This document shows, one piece after another, positions 48,318-57,607 of a DNA stretch of 64,000 nt. The stretch spans positions 5,518,001 to 5,582,000 of the forward strand of contig NZ_CP134399.1 in assembly GCF_002968295.1 (NCBI RefSeq), given 5' to 3'. The notes under the pieces are model-generated. The model saw only the letters and a list, made by a program, of their open reading frames with translations, searched no databases and was not told the origin of the DNA. The first letter of the stretch is position 1. Every line of letters starts with the position of its first letter. Made by a program: the position numbers and the translations under genes. The stretch comes from Mycobacterium sp. ITM-2016-00317. GTDB lineage: Bacteria; Actinomycetota; Actinomycetes; Mycobacteriales; Mycobacteriaceae.

Positions 48318-48731
48318 TCAACCCTGCTCGGCGAGCCACCTCTCGGCGCGGCGCTTCGAGGCCCGCGACAGCCACGCGTCCTGGATCAACTCCCGCAGTT
48401 CGGTCACGCTGATCTCGCCGAGCCGGCAGGCGCGCACCAGCACCGACAGGTGTCCGTCGAAATGGTCCGTGGTGAAGAACGGCGAATCGGGGTCCTGGGT
48501 CAGGGCCAGCTTGTCGTCCTCGGACTCCACCCAGATCATGATCACGTCCGGGTAGCGCTGCCCGGTGTCGGGGTCGAACGCGTCGGGGCGCGGAGTCCGG
48601 AAGTACACGAACGACTTTCCGCCGACCTGATACACCGGATTGCCCGCCTTGGGGCCTTCGACGCGGGTGACGTGCGGCATCGACGACGCGATCTCGTGGA
48701 CGTCGTCGACGGTCGCGGGGCGCTCACGCAC
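48318..48731 (-). CDS. MmcQ/YjbR-family DNA-binding-fold protein
   Basis: The protein has 137 residues with the YjbR pattern VYFRTPRPDAFDP, DVIMIWVESEDDKLAL and a C-terminal LRELIQDAWLSRASKR. The fold is related to MotA-like DNA-binding domains, but its function is unknown. The start is GTG 48731. It lies 27 bp downstream of the phosphodiesterase on the same strand. Confidence 0.82.
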   Translation of the reverse strand: MRERPATVDDVHEIASSMPHVTRVEGPKAGNPVYQVGGKSFVYFRTPRPDAFDPDTGQRYPDVIMIWVESEDDKLALTQDPDSPFFTTDHFDGHLSVLVRACRLGEISVTELRELIQDAWLSRASKRRAERWLAEQG

Positions 48732-48758
48732 GGCGCCGTCTGCTCTTCGCGCGAGCGC

Positions 48759-49259
48759 TCATCGCCGTTCCAGCCGGTGCAGCTCGACGTCCCGCAACTG
48801 CCCGTCCTGCACGGTCGCGGTCATGTACGTGCAGTACGGCTGGCGGCGCCGGTCGGTCGGCGATCCCGGGTTGAGCAGCCGCAGCCCGGTGTCGGCGGTG
48901 GCGTCCCACGGGATGTGGCTGTGCCCGAAGACCAGCACATCGGTGTCCGGGTACAACTTGGCCATCCGGGCGTCACGACCGGAGGACGCGCCCGTCTCAT
49001 GGGTGACGGTGAACCTGACACCCTCCAGGACCACGTCGGCACGTTCGGGCAGCCGACGACGCAGCTCGGGCCCGTCGTTGTTGCCCCAGCAGGCCACTAC
49101 GCGCTTGGCGCGCGTTTCGAGCTGGTCGAGAAGATCGGGCTCCACCCAGTCACCCGCGTGGATCACCACGTCGGCGGCGTCGACGGCGTCCCAGACTTCG
49201 CCGGGGAGGTCCTTTGCACGCTTGGGCAGGTGCGTGTCGGCGATCAACAGGAGGCGCAC
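48759..49259 (-). CDS. YfcE-type metallophosphoesterase
   Basis: The protein has 166 residues. Metal ligands are ADTHLP, HAGDWV, CWGNNDGPE, THE and FGHSHIP, the complete calcineurin-like set. YfcE/MJ0936-type enzymes are manganese-dependent phosphodiesterases of broad specificity. ATG 49259. Confidence 0.87.
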   Translation of the reverse strand: MRLLLIADTHLPKRAKDLPGEVWDAVDAADVVIHAGDWVEPDLLDQLETRAKRVVACWGNNDGPELRRRLPERADVVLEGVRFTVTHETGASSGRDARMAKLYPDTDVLVFGHSHIPWDATADTGLRLLNPGSPTDRRRQPYCTYMTATVQDGQLRDVELHRLERR

Positions 49260-49281
49260 GGTCTCGACCTTAGAGCGCGAG

Positions 49282-49331
49282 TGTGGGCCTTATGTACCCG
49301 AAACCGGGGACATCCGTACACAAGCCCCACA
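49282..49331. repeat. Imperfect hairpin related to the one at 17680
   Basis: The arm beginning TGTGGGCCTTATGTAC pairs imperfectly with GTACACAAGCCCCACA across a loop. The TGTGGGG/CCCCACA outer arms and TGTGYACG inner arms are shared with the hairpin at 17680-17729. It lies between tRNA-Arg and the phosphodiesterase and may terminate the tRNA transcript. Confidence 0.5.
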
Positions 49332-49347
49332 TTCGGCGAAAAGAGAG

Positions 49348-49420
49348 TGCGCCCGAAGGGATTCGAACCCCTAACCTTCTGATCCGTAGTCAGATGCTCT
49401 ATCCGTTGAGCTACGGGCGC
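49348..49420 (-). tRNA. tRNA-Arg(ACG)
   Basis: The minus-strand sequence starts GCGCCCGTAGCTCAACGGAT. The acceptor stem GCGCCCG/CGGGCGC, anticodon stem TCTGA/TCAGA with loop CTACGGA (anticodon ACG) and GGTTCGAATCC T arm are intact. CCA is not encoded. A34 is the substrate of TadA (31673). Confidence 0.95.
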
Positions 49421-49491
49421 GTGGTCGTACATCTTCAGTTGTGTGTCGGCAAGCCGACGGTCCTGCACGCCGGCGAGCCGGCCATCCTGCG

Positions 49492-49580
49492 CGGAGGCGA
49501 GAGGATTTGAACCTCCGGTCCGCTTTAAGGCGGACAACTCATTAGCAGTGAGTCCCATTCGGCCGCTCTGGCACGCCTCC
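49492..49580 (-). tRNA. tRNA-Ser(GCT)
   Basis: The minus-strand sequence starts GGAGGCGTGCCAGAGCGG. Acceptor GGAGGCG/CGCCTCC, anticodon stem ACTCA/TGAGT with loop CTGCTAA (anticodon GCT), a long variable arm and GGTTCAAATCC T arm are intact. CCA is not encoded. Confidence 0.95.
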
Positions 49581-49657
49581 CGACGTTTACCGCCGCTGCG
49601 ACAGAGTACACAGGCCTCGCGGCGGGAAGCAAAGCAGCTCTGGAGGGGCACTAAACT

Positions 49658-50719
49658 GTGGCAGTGTCCGTCCGTCTTCGCCCCGAACTCGCCGACCTTC
49701 CCGCCTATGCGCCGGGCAGGACGGTGCCCGGCGCCATCAAGATCGCCAGCAACGAAACCGTCCACGGCCCGCTGCCCAGCGTGCGGGCCGCGATCGAGCA
49801 CGCGATCGACGGCATCAACCGCTACCCGGACAACGGGTACGTCGAGCTCAGGGAGCGTCTGGCCAAGTTCGTCGGCTTCGCGCCGGAGAACATCTCCGTC
49901 GGTTGCGGCTCGGTCAGCCTGTGCCAGCAGTTGATCCAGATCACCTCCACGGTCGGCGACGAGGTGCTGTACGGCTGGCGCAGCTTCGAGATCTACCCGC
50001 TGCAGGTCCGCACCGCCGGCGCGACGCCGGTCCAGGTCCCGCTGACCGACCACACCTTCGACCTCGACGCGATGCTGGCCGCAATCACCGATCGCACCCG
50101 GCTCATCTTCGTGTGCAACCCGAACAACCCGACCAGCACAGTCGTCGACCCCGAGGCGCTGGCCCGGTTCGTCGCGGCGGTGCCGCCGCACATCATGGTC
50201 GTGCTGGACGAGGCCTACATCGAGTACGTCCGCGACGACATGGTCCCCGACAGTTTCGAGCTGGTCCGCGCGCACAGCAATGTCGTTGTGCTGCGCACCT
50301 TTTCGAAGGCCTATGGCCTGGCCGGGCTGCGGGTCGGCTACGCCGTCGCCGACCCGGACATCGTCTCCGCGCTGTCTAAGGTGTACGTGCCGTTCACCGC
50401 CACCACGGTGTCGCAAGCCGCCGCGATCGCATGCCTGGACGCCGCCGACGAGCTGCTGGCACGCACCGACGCCGTCGTCGCCGAGCGCCGCCGCGTCAGC
50501 GCCGCACTGCGGGAAGCCGGCTATCAGCTGCCACCCTCGCAGGCGAACTTCGTGTGGCTGCCCCTGGTCGGCCGCGCCCAGCTGTTCGCCGCAGACGCCG
50601 CCAACAGCCGCGTGATCGTGCGCCCCTACGGGGAGGACGGCGTCCGGGTGACCGTCGCCGCACCCCACGAGAACGACGCCTTCCTCGACTTCGCCCGCAA
50701 CTGGGACGGCCCGCGATGA
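49658..50719 (+). CDS. hisC2: Histidinol-phosphate / aromatic amino acid aminotransferase HisC2
   Basis: This 353-residue fold-type I PLP enzyme has lysine in TFSKAYGLAGLRVGY, N-terminal IASNETVHGPLPSV, and CNPNNPTST. It corresponds to Rv3772, annotated HisC2 or aromatic aminotransferase. It can act on histidinol phosphate or on phenylalanine/tyrosine keto acids; the sequence alone does not decide. The start is GTG 49658. The next gene overlaps by ATGA. Confidence 0.88.
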   Translation: MAVSVRLRPELADLPAYAPGRTVPGAIKIASNETVHGPLPSVRAAIEHAIDGINRYPDNGYVELRERLAKFVGFAPENISVGCGSVSLCQQLIQITSTVGDEVLYGWRSFEIYPLQVRTAGATPVQVPLTDHTFDLDAMLAAITDRTRLIFVCNPNNPTSTVVDPEALARFVAAVPPHIMVVLDEAYIEYVRDDMVPDSFELVRAHSNVVVLRTFSKAYGLAGLRVGYAVADPDIVSALSKVYVPFTATTVSQAAAIACLDAADELLARTDAVVAERRRVSAALREAGYQLPPSQANFVWLPLVGRAQLFAADAANSRVIVRPYGEDGVRVTVAAPHENDAFLDFARNWDGPR

Positions 50720-51192
50720 GCGCAGACGCCCGCGCGACGTTCGACGAGCTCAAGAACCGCGTCGGCCGCCTCGACGACGCAGAACTCGACGAGTTCTGGG
50801 CCACCCTCACCCCGGCCACCGTCGACTTCATGATCGGCGAATGGCAGGGCGGCGAGTTCGACACCGGGCACAGGGCCAACGGCTTCATGCAGAAGCTGAA
50901 CTGGTTCGGCAAGACCTTTCACTCGGCCACCGACGCGAAACCGCTGGTCTGCCTCGATGCGGCAGGCAACAAGTTCTCGAACACCGAGGCGATGAACGGC
51001 GAGGCCAGCCTGTGGATGGAAGAGTTCCGCGGCGAGCTCGTCGCGTCCATGGTCTACGACGGACGCCCCGTGCACGACCATTTCAAGGCCGTCGACGACA
51101 ACGCCGTGATCGGCATCATGAACGGCAAAGGCGCCCTGGACACCCGCTCCGGCACGCCCCGCCACCTGTACTTCTACCTCGAACGCAACTAG
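50716..51192 (+). CDS. GXWXG / DUF4334 domain protein
   Basis: The protein has 158 residues. GEWQGGEFDTGH is the GXWXG motif, and SMVYDGRPVHDHFKAVDDNAVIG with LYFYLERN is the DUF4334 domain. The two domains together are common in actinobacteria; the fold is lipocalin-like and the ligand unknown. It is coupled to hisC2 by an ATGA overlap. Confidence 0.82.
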   Translation: MSADARATFDELKNRVGRLDDAELDEFWATLTPATVDFMIGEWQGGEFDTGHRANGFMQKLNWFGKTFHSATDAKPLVCLDAAGNKFSNTEAMNGEASLWMEEFRGELVASMVYDGRPVHDHFKAVDDNAVIGIMNGKGALDTRSGTPRHLYFYLERN

Positions 51193-51210
51193 CCGCATAT
51201 CGTGGCCAGG

Positions 51211-51644
51211 ATGAATACGCACGTGCGGTTCACGGCCGCGGCGATCGTCGGACTGGGCGTCGTCCTCGGCCTGACCACGGGGTGTCAGCGCACGACCGAG
51301 GGTGTCGTCGCGCAGACCACCCAGCCGGGGCCGCCGCTGTCGTCACCGACGACCACCAGCCGCTCGCCGGGCATCCCTGACATCCAGATCCCGAACCTGC
51401 CGCTGCCCACCCGCAGCACCAACGTGCCCGAGGTCCGGCCCCGGCCAATGCGCTGACGATGACGTGCGAGGAGTTCAGCGACCTCGACGAGCCCACCCGG
51501 GTGGCCGTGGTGCGCGAAATCCTGTCCCAGGAGGGCAATCCGCTCGGCCCCGACGGAGAGTTCGTCGGCCAGATCCTGGCCGACGCGGCCTGCCAGTTCC
51601 TGCCCCGCGCGGTCGTCGCCGACGTGCTACTGGGCGGCGGCTAA
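51211..51644 (+). CDS. Small lipoprotein, frameshifted near 51443
   Basis: From ATG 51211 a signal with lipobox GLTTGCQR leads to a Pro/Ser/Thr-rich segment that stops at 51456. The following frame (ANALTMTCEEFSDLDEPTRV through 51644) reads as its natural continuation, and its first codons lie just upstream of the stop. Adding one C to the C-run near 51443 joins them into one protein of about 144 residues ending VVADVLLGGG. Either an assembly error or a pseudogene. Function unknown. Confidence 0.65.
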
Positions 51645-51654
51645 CCTGTTACCC

Positions 51655-52479
51655 ATGGGTAACTCCTTCGAATCGGTGACCGTCGACATCGCCGATCACA
51701 TCGCGCAGGTGACGCTGATCGGTCCCGGCAAGGGCAACGCGATGGGACCGGCGTTCTGGGCCGAGCTGCCGGTGGTGTTCACCGAGCTCGACGCCGACCC
51801 GGACGTCCGGGCCATCGTGCTCACCGGTTCGGGCCGCAACTTCAGCTACGGCCTGGATCTGGCGGCGATGGGTGAGACCCTCGGCTCGATGATGGCCGGC
51901 GGTTCGTCGTCCAAGCCGCGCGCCGACTTCCACGCCCGCCTCAAGGCCATGCAGCACGCGATCACCGCGGTCGCCGACTGCCGCACCCCGACGATCGCGT
52001 CCGTGCACGGCTGGTGCATCGGCGGCGGCGTCGACCTGATCTCCGCCGTCGACATCCGGTACGCCAGCAGCGACGCGAAGTTCTCGGTGCGCGAGGTCAA
52101 GCTCGCGATCGTCGCCGACGTCGGATCCCTGGCCCGGCTGCCCTACATCCTGACCGACGGCCACCTGCGCGAACTGGCCTTGACGGGCAAGGACATCGAT
52201 GCTGCGCGCGCCGAGAAGATCGGCCTCGTCAACGACGTCTACCCGGACGCCGACGCGTCGTTGGCCGCCGCCCGCGCCACCGCGGCCGAGATCGCCGCCA
52301 ACCCGCCGCACACCGTGCACGGCGTCAAGGACGTGCTCGACGAGCAGCGCACCGCCCAGGTGTCAGCGAGCCTGCGCTACGTCGCGGCGTGGAACTCCGC
52401 GTTCCTGCCGTCGAAGGATCTCTCCGAGGGCATCACGGCGATGTTCGAGAAGCGGCCGCCGAACTTCACCGGCGAGTAG
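51655..52479 (+). CDS. echA21: Enoyl-CoA hydratase/isomerase family protein (EchA21-like)
   Basis: This 274-residue crotonase has the oxyanion-hole segments NFSYGLDLAAM and HGWCIGGGVDLISAVDIRYAS, plus FSVREVKLAIVADVGSLARLP carrying the acidic position used by dienoyl-CoA isomerases (the D in IVADVGS). It occupies the Rv3774 position. The role is in fatty acid or sterol side-chain degradation; dienoyl-CoA isomerase is as likely as hydratase. Confidence 0.83.
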   Translation: MGNSFESVTVDIADHIAQVTLIGPGKGNAMGPAFWAELPVVFTELDADPDVRAIVLTGSGRNFSYGLDLAAMGETLGSMMAGGSSSKPRADFHARLKAMQHAITAVADCRTPTIASVHGWCIGGGVDLISAVDIRYASSDAKFSVREVKLAIVADVGSLARLPYILTDGHLRELALTGKDIDAARAEKIGLVNDVYPDADASLAAARATAAEIAANPPHTVHGVKDVLDEQRTAQVSASLRYVAAWNSAFLPSKDLSEGITAMFEKRPPNFTGE

Positions 52480-53751
52480 GCGCGGTTTCGGGCAGCGCGA
52501 GTACGCAGCAGAAGCTGACCAGCGCGAGCCCGCCCATCATCAGCGCGATGGCGCCACCACCGTGGGACGCCATCAGCATCGGTGAGATCACCGGCGGCAG
52601 CGCCCCGCCGAGCACGCCGCCGAGGGTGTGGGACAGCGCGGCCCCGGTGTAGCGGTACCGGGCGGCGAAGATCTCCGGCAGGAACGCCGCCAGCGGCCCC
52701 ATGCAGACGCCGATCAGTGCATAGGTGACCACGATGGCCACGCCGAACACCACGTGGTTCATCGACTCGATGAGTGGGAAGACCGCGAACGCCCATGGCA
52801 CCGCCAGCGCGTAGCCGCAGGCAGTCACCCGGCGCCGACCGTGCACGTCGGACAGCATCGCCGACGCGGCAGCGCAGCCGACCGCGCACAGCCCGCCGAT
52901 CACGTTGACCAGCAGCACCAGGTTGGTCGAATAGTCCATGTGCTCGGCGGCGAAATGGGTGAAGAACGTCCGGCCTGGAACACCAGCATCGGCGCGCAGA
53001 TCGCCGCACCTCCGGCCAGCAGCACCTGACGGCCCTGCTTGCGGATCAGCTCGGCCAGCGGTGCGCCGTCGTGCGTCTCCGGCGCGGCCAGTGCCGGCGA
53101 GTCCTTGACCCGTAGCCGGATGAACAGCGCCGTGCCGATCAGCACTGCGCTGAGGAGGAACGGGATCCGCCAGCCCCACTGCAGGAACGCCTCGTTGGCC
53201 TCGCCGAACCCCAGGTGCACGACCAGGAACACCAGATTGGACAGCACCAGCGCCGTCCCGAGCCCCAGCTGGGTGAACATGCCGTAGAAGCCGCGGCGCC
53301 CCTCGGGGGCGTGTTCGGCGGTCATCAGCACCGCGCCGGCCCACTCGCCGCCCACCGCGAAGCCCTGCACCAGGCGCAACGTGATCAGCAGCAGCGGCGC
53401 GGCGATACCGATGCTGGCCGTGCTCGGGATCAGCCCGACCCCGACCGTGGCGGCGCCCATCAGCAGCAGCGTGACGACCAGGGTCTGCTTGCGGCTGATG
53501 CGGTCACCGAAGTGCCCGAACACCGCCGCACCGACGGGCCGGGCCAGGAACGCGGCCGCGAATGCGCCCAGCGACGCCGTCGTGGCCATCACATGGCCCA
53601 GATCGGGGAAGAACACCGTCGGGAACACCAGCGCGGCAGCGGTGCCGTAGATGAAGAAGTCGTAGAACTCGATCGCCGAACCGACGTAACTCGCCGTCGC
53701 GACCTGCCGAAGCTCCCGCGCCGAGGCAGCCCCGGCACCCACTGTTGCCAT
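52466..53751 (-). CDS. MFS metabolite/H+ symporter, frameshifted near 52975
   Basis: The first 275 residues hold the MHS-family pattern: SAIEFYDFFIYGTAAALVF, GHFGDRISRKQTLV (loop 2-3) and RLVQGFAVGGEWAGAVLM. After MLVFQAGR the frame breaks. The other half (TFFTHFAAEHMDYSTNLVLL through ALPETAPTRR) continues in another frame to 52466. One inserted base near 52975 gives a normal 12-helix protein of about 428 residues. Substrate unknown; the family includes dicarboxylate and osmolyte symporters. It overlaps the echA 3' end by 14 bp. Confidence 0.8.
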
Positions 53752-53817
53752 GGCAAAGATATTCGCGGGTCGCCGGGGGTGTGTCTCGCCAATCAGCGAA
53801 CCCGGCCCGCCCCAGAG

Positions 53818-53904
53818 CGGTGGCGGAGGGATTTGAACCCCCGGTCGGTGTTAGCCGACTCTCGCTTTCAAGGCGAGTGCATTAGGCCGCTCTGCCACGC
53901 CACC
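53818..53904 (-). tRNA. tRNA-Ser(TGA)
   Basis: The minus-strand sequence starts GGTGGCGTGGCAGAGCGG. Acceptor GGTGGCG/CGCCACC, anticodon stem CTCGC/GCGAG with loop CTTGAAA (anticodon TGA), a long variable arm and GGTTCAAATCC T arm are intact. CCA is not encoded. Confidence 0.95.
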
Positions 53905-53914
53905 GCGGGACAGT

Positions 53915-54427
53915 CTAGACGCGGCCGATCTTGGCGGACGGTCCGCCGGTCTTGAGCCCCGCGCTGATCCGCCGGCAATTCTCCCCCATCGCCGTGACCT
54001 GCGGTCGGCTCAGCCGATCCAGGAAGTGCATACGCACCGCGGCGCCGTAGGTCTTCATCGCACCCGACAACGACTCCCGGCCTTCGGGTGTGATGCTCGC
54101 GAGCACCCCGCGCCCGTCGTCCGGACTGGCTCCGCGGCTGACGAGCCCCTGGACTTCCAGCCGGTGGATCTGCCGCGTCACCCGACTGGGCAACGACATC
54201 AGCGCCTCGGCGACGTCACCCATCCGCGCCGCCCCCGTCGGCGACTTCGCCAACATGTCGAGCAAACGGACATCGTTCAGCGTCAGCCCGTGTTGATCGT
54301 TCAGCGAGCGGTTCATCGTTGCGTACATTCGCAGCGCAGCATCCAGAAAGTTCTGCCACGCTCTTTGCTCAGCTATGTCGAGCCCCGGCGTGTCGCTTGC
54401 CGTGCGTCCCCCAATAATCCCCTCCAT
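53915..54427 (-). CDS. MarR-family regulator
   Basis: The protein has 170 residues from ATG 54427 (ATG 54433 also in frame). The winged helix is in LTLNDVRLLDMLAKSP, then ALMSLPSRVTRQIHRLEVQGLVSR and the wing DDGRGVLASITPEG. It is divergent from a quinone oxidoreductase gene with inverted repeats between, so it is probably its redox- or phenolic-responsive repressor. Confidence 0.85.
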   Translation of the reverse strand: MEGIIGGRTASDTPGLDIAEQRAWQNFLDAALRMYATMNRSLNDQHGLTLNDVRLLDMLAKSPTGAARMGDVAEALMSLPSRVTRQIHRLEVQGLVSRGASPDDGRGVLASITPEGRESLSGAMKTYGAAVRMHFLDRLSRPQVTAMGENCRRISAGLKTGGPSAKIGRV

Positions 54428-54456
54428 ACGCACATACTATGTCGCCCAGCGCGTTG

Positions 54457-54476
54457 CCGGTGAAGAAATTTACCGG
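54457..54476. promoter_or_regulatory. Inverted repeat between MarR and quinone oxidoreductase genes
   Basis: CCGGTGAA-GAAA-TTTACCGG pairs at 7 of 8 positions. A second perfect palindrome, ACATACTATGT, lies at 54432-54442 against the MarR start. Both fit MarR-type operators in a 78-bp divergent promoter. Confidence 0.45.
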
Positions 54477-54505
54477 GGTTTTCCCAGCGTAGTAGGCTTA
54501 TTTGA

Positions 54506-55480
54506 ATGCAAGCCATCGTGGCGGATGCCTCCTCGCACAAGCTGACCTGGCAGTCCGTGCCAGACGTCCACCCTGGTCCCGGTGAAGTTCTCATCGAAGT
54601 AGTTGCCGCCGGCGTCAATCGCGCCGACCTCCTACAGGCGGCCGGTAAGTACCCGCCGCCTCCCGGAGCGAGCGAGATCATCGGGCTCGAGGTGTCCGGC
54701 ACCATCGCCGCAGTGGGCGACGGGGTTGCGCAATGGTCGCCTGGGGAAACGGTTTGCGCTTTGCTGGCCGGCGGCGGCTACGCCGAGTACGTCGCCGTCC
54801 CCGCAGCACAGGTGATGCCGATACCCCACGGGGTTCCGCTACCTCACGCGGCCGCTCTGCCCGAGGTCGCCTGCACCGTCTGGTCGAACGTGGTGATGAC
54901 CGGCCTGGCCGCGCCCGAACTCCTGCTGATCCACGGCGGCGCGAGCGGCATCGGCACCCACGCGATCCAAGTGGCCAAAGCGTTGAACTGCCGGGTGGCG
55001 GTGACCGCCGGGTCGGCGAACAAACTCGACCTGTGCGCAGAGCTCGGCGCGGACATCACGATCGACTACCACAACGACGACTTCGTCGAGATCGTCCGCC
55101 AGGCCGGGGGCGCCGACGTGATCCTCGACATCATCGGCGCGAAGTACCTCGACCGGAACATCGACGCGCTGGCCCCCGACGGACGCGTGGTGATCATCGG
55201 CATGCAGGGCGGCGCCAAAGGCGAGCTCAATATCGGCAAGCTGCTGGCCAAGCGCGGAAGCGTGACAGCGACCGCACTGCGGGCCCGGCCGGTCGAGGGC
55301 CGCGGCTCCAAAGCCGACATCGTCGCCGAGGTCACCGCCCAGGTGTGGCCGATGGTCGCCGAGGGTGTGGTCCGGCCGGTCATCGGCGCCGAATTCCCCA
55401 TCGCCGAGGCGCAGGCCGCCCACGAGCTCCTGGAATCCGGCGATATCTCCGGCAAGGTGCTGCTACGGGCGGACGTGTAG
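54506..55480 (+). CDS. NAD(P)H quinone oxidoreductase (PIG3-like MDR)
   Basis: The protein has 324 residues with AAGVNRADLLQAAGKYPPPPG and the NADPH motif IHGGASGIGTHAIQVAKAL, without zinc ligands, as in quinone oxidoreductases. It is the Rv3777 equivalent. It is divergent from the MarR gene. Its stop lies 5 bp from the convergent aminotransferase-like gene. Confidence 0.87.
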   Translation: MQAIVADASSHKLTWQSVPDVHPGPGEVLIEVVAAGVNRADLLQAAGKYPPPPGASEIIGLEVSGTIAAVGDGVAQWSPGETVCALLAGGGYAEYVAVPAAQVMPIPHGVPLPHAAALPEVACTVWSNVVMTGLAAPELLLIHGGASGIGTHAIQVAKALNCRVAVTAGSANKLDLCAELGADITIDYHNDDFVEIVRQAGGADVILDIIGAKYLDRNIDALAPDGRVVIIGMQGGAKGELNIGKLLAKRGSVTATALRARPVEGRGSKADIVAEVTAQVWPMVAEGVVRPVIGAEFPIAEAQAAHELLESGDISGKVLLRADV

Positions 55481-55485
55481 CCGGG

Positions 55486-56682
55486 TCAGCCCAGCGAAGC
55501 CAGCGCTCGCACCAGCTGATCGATCTCCGCGGCGGTGTTGTAGTGCGCCAGCCCGATGGTGACCGCACCGCCGATGTCGTCGACGCCGATCAGGTCGAGG
55601 ACCCGCGAGCTCGCGTTCGCGATCGCGAGGATGCCGTTGTCGGCCAGCCTCTGCACCACCCGCTCGGCGGGCACGCTGTCGAGGACGAAGCTGAGCACCG
55701 GGATCCGCTCCTCGGGACTGCCCAGCACGGTGACCGTCGGCAGCGACCTCAGCGATGTGAGCAGATAGTCGAACAGCGCGCTCATGTGCGCCGCAACCGA
55801 CCGCATCGACACCGACAGCCGCTCACGCCGCGAGCCCTGCGCCGAATCCTCCAGCGAGGCCAGATATTCGATGCTGGCCACTACTCCGGCGAGCATCCCG
55901 AACTGGTGGGACCCGAGCTCCAGGCGGGCCGCACCCGACGCGTGAGGGTCCAATGACACCGATCCGAACGCGTCGATGACCGACGGGTCGCGGAACACCA
56001 GCGCCCCGATCGGCGGACCTCCCCAGGCCAGCGCGTTGACCGCCACCACGTCGGCGTCGGTCTCGTCGAAGTCGAACAAGCGGTAGGGGGCGGCCGCGGA
56101 GTGGTCCACGATCAACAGACCGCCGACCTCGTGCACCAGCTTGGCGACCTCGCGCAGTTCGGTGACCGTGCCCAGCGTCGAGGACGCCGAGGTGATCGCC
56201 ACCAGCCGGGTCGGCCGGGTCACCAGGGCCTCCCACTGCCAGGTGGGCAGCTCGCCGGTTTCGATGTCGACCTCGGCCCACTTCACCTTGGCGCCGAACC
56301 GGTTGGCCGCACGAAGCCACGGCGCGACGTTGGCCTCGTCGTCGAGGCGGCTGACCACCAGCTCGTAGCCCAGCCCGACGCGGGCCGACGCGGCATCGGC
56401 CAGTGAGGTCAGCAGGACCGCGCGGTCGGCGCCGAGTACGACGCCGGCCGGATCCGCGTTGACGAGGTCTGCCACAGCCTGGCGGGCGGCGGCCAGCACG
56501 GCCGCGCTGCGCCGCGCGGCGGGATGCGCGCTGGACGTGGTGGGCATGGAACCGCGGAACGCCGTCGAGACCGCTCGGCCCACCGAGTCGGGCTGCAGCA
56601 TGCCGTTCTGGGCGTCCATATGCACCCATCCATCGCCCAGAGAGGGGTGCAGTCCGCGCACCCGGGCGACGTCGTATGCCAT
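55486..56682 (-). CDS. Cysteine desulfurase-fold PLP protein lacking the canonical lysine
   Basis: The protein has 398 residues from ATG 56682. The fold-type I, class V pattern is clear ([45 protein letters not shown]). Where desulfurases have the SxHK Schiff-base lysine, this protein reads [14 protein letters not shown], with no lysine. It is the Rv3778c equivalent, and as I recall that protein shows the same feature. It may bind PLP non-covalently or have lost catalysis. Not a safe candidate for cysteine desulfurase. Confidence 0.82.
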   Translation of the reverse strand: MAYDVARVRGLHPSLGDGWVHMDAQNGMLQPDSVGRAVSTAFRGSMPTTSSAHPAARRSAAVLAAARQAVADLVNADPAGVVLGADRAVLLTSLADAASARVGLGYELVVSRLDDEANVAPWLRAANRFGAKVKWAEVDIETGELPTWQWEALVTRPTRLVAITSASSTLGTVTELREVAKLVHEVGGLLIVDHSAAAPYRLFDFDETDADVVAVNALAWGGPPIGALVFRDPSVIDAFGSVSLDPHASGAARLELGSHQFGMLAGVVASIEYLASLEDSAQGSRRERLSVSMRSVAAHMSALFDYLLTSLRSLPTVTVLGSPEERIPVLSFVLDSVPAERVVQRLADNGILAIANASSRVLDLIGVDDIGGAVTIGLAHYNTAAEIDQLVRALASLG

Positions 56683-57093
56683 GCCAGACCACCTTAGTGC
56701 GCCTTGGAACTTCGCCGTTCCGCCGAAATTTTGGCGTCCCCGCGTCTGCCCGACCTCGCTGTTACCGCCCACGTCCACACTGTCGCAAGCCATCTGCGGA
56801 GCCATACTAGTCGAGCCCACGACAAGCAAGGAGCGCTACCAGCTGTGCTGTTGCTGGCGACCGACGGCCACATCTGTGAACGTTTACTACCTTGGATGTG
56901 AGCATTTGCCAGGGGTGATGCGGCGACGAACCCGCCTTCGCGCGGTCGCGTTCGGCCGCCGGGCCGGGGGCAGACCCCCGCTGGACAATTCCGGCGCGTG
57001 GGAGAAGATCTACAACGACACTGGGGCCCGCGCCCACCGACGACGCGGAACCCGACCGCGTCAACCGAGAAAAGCTGGGGCACTCTTAGGGAC
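56683..57093. other. Gene-free region between the aminotransferase-like gene and bpa
   Basis: This 411-bp stretch carries no supported gene. It holds the divergent promoters for the aminotransferase-like gene and bpa; in this part the codon pattern of the open frames is not mycobacterial. No strong inverted repeat noticed. Confidence 0.45.
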
Positions 57094-57600
57094 ATGGCTA
57101 TCAATAGCGACGACGACAACATCGAGATCGTCGGCGAAAGCGACGGGGGCGCGGAGCGCTCCGACGGCAAGTCGTTGAGCGACCTCGTCGAGCAGCCCGC
57201 CAAGGTGATGCGGATCGGCACGATGATCAAGCAGCTGCTGGAGGAGGTGCGCGCGGCCCCGCTGGATGACGCCAGCCGGGAACGGCTGCGCGACGTCCAC
57301 CGCACCAGCATCCATGAGCTCGAGCAGGGGTTGGCCCCCGAGCTCCGCGACGAACTGGAGCGGCTGACCCTGCCCTTCACCGAGGACGCCGTGCCGTCCG
57401 ATGCCGAACTGCGCATCGCCCAGGCCCAGCTGGTCGGCTGGCTGGAAGGGCTGTTCCACGGGATCCAGACCGCGCTGTTCGCCCAGCAGATGGCCGCTCG
57501 TCAGCAGCTGGAGCAGATGCGCCAGGGCGCTCTGCCGCCGGGCGTGGTCGTCCCCGGCCACCGCGGCGGGGCGGGACAGGGCACCGGTCAGTACCTGTGA
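57094..57600 (+). CDS. bpa: Bacterial proteasome activator Bpa/PafE
   Basis: The protein has 168 residues from ATG 57094. It matches Rv3780: a disordered acidic N-terminus, a helical bundle (SLSDLVEQPAKVMRIGTMIK, LRIAQAQLVGWLEGLFHG) and the C-terminal GQYL, which docks into the 20S proteasome alpha ring to open the gate independently of ATP. It lies 7 bp before wzt in the same direction, an arrangement conserved in mycobacteria. Confidence 0.92.
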   Translation: MAINSDDDNIEIVGESDGGAERSDGKSLSDLVEQPAKVMRIGTMIKQLLEEVRAAPLDDASRERLRDVHRTSIHELEQGLAPELRDELERLTLPFTEDAVPSDAELRIAQAQLVGWLEGLFHGIQTALFAQQMAARQQLEQMRQGALPPGVVVPGHRGGAGQGTGQYL

Positions 57601-57607
57601 GATTCGC

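Noticed and set aside
55486..56682. Annotation as a functional cysteine desulfurase (SufS/IscS)
   Set aside because: The Schiff-base lysine motif is absent and no Fe-S assembly genes are adjacent.
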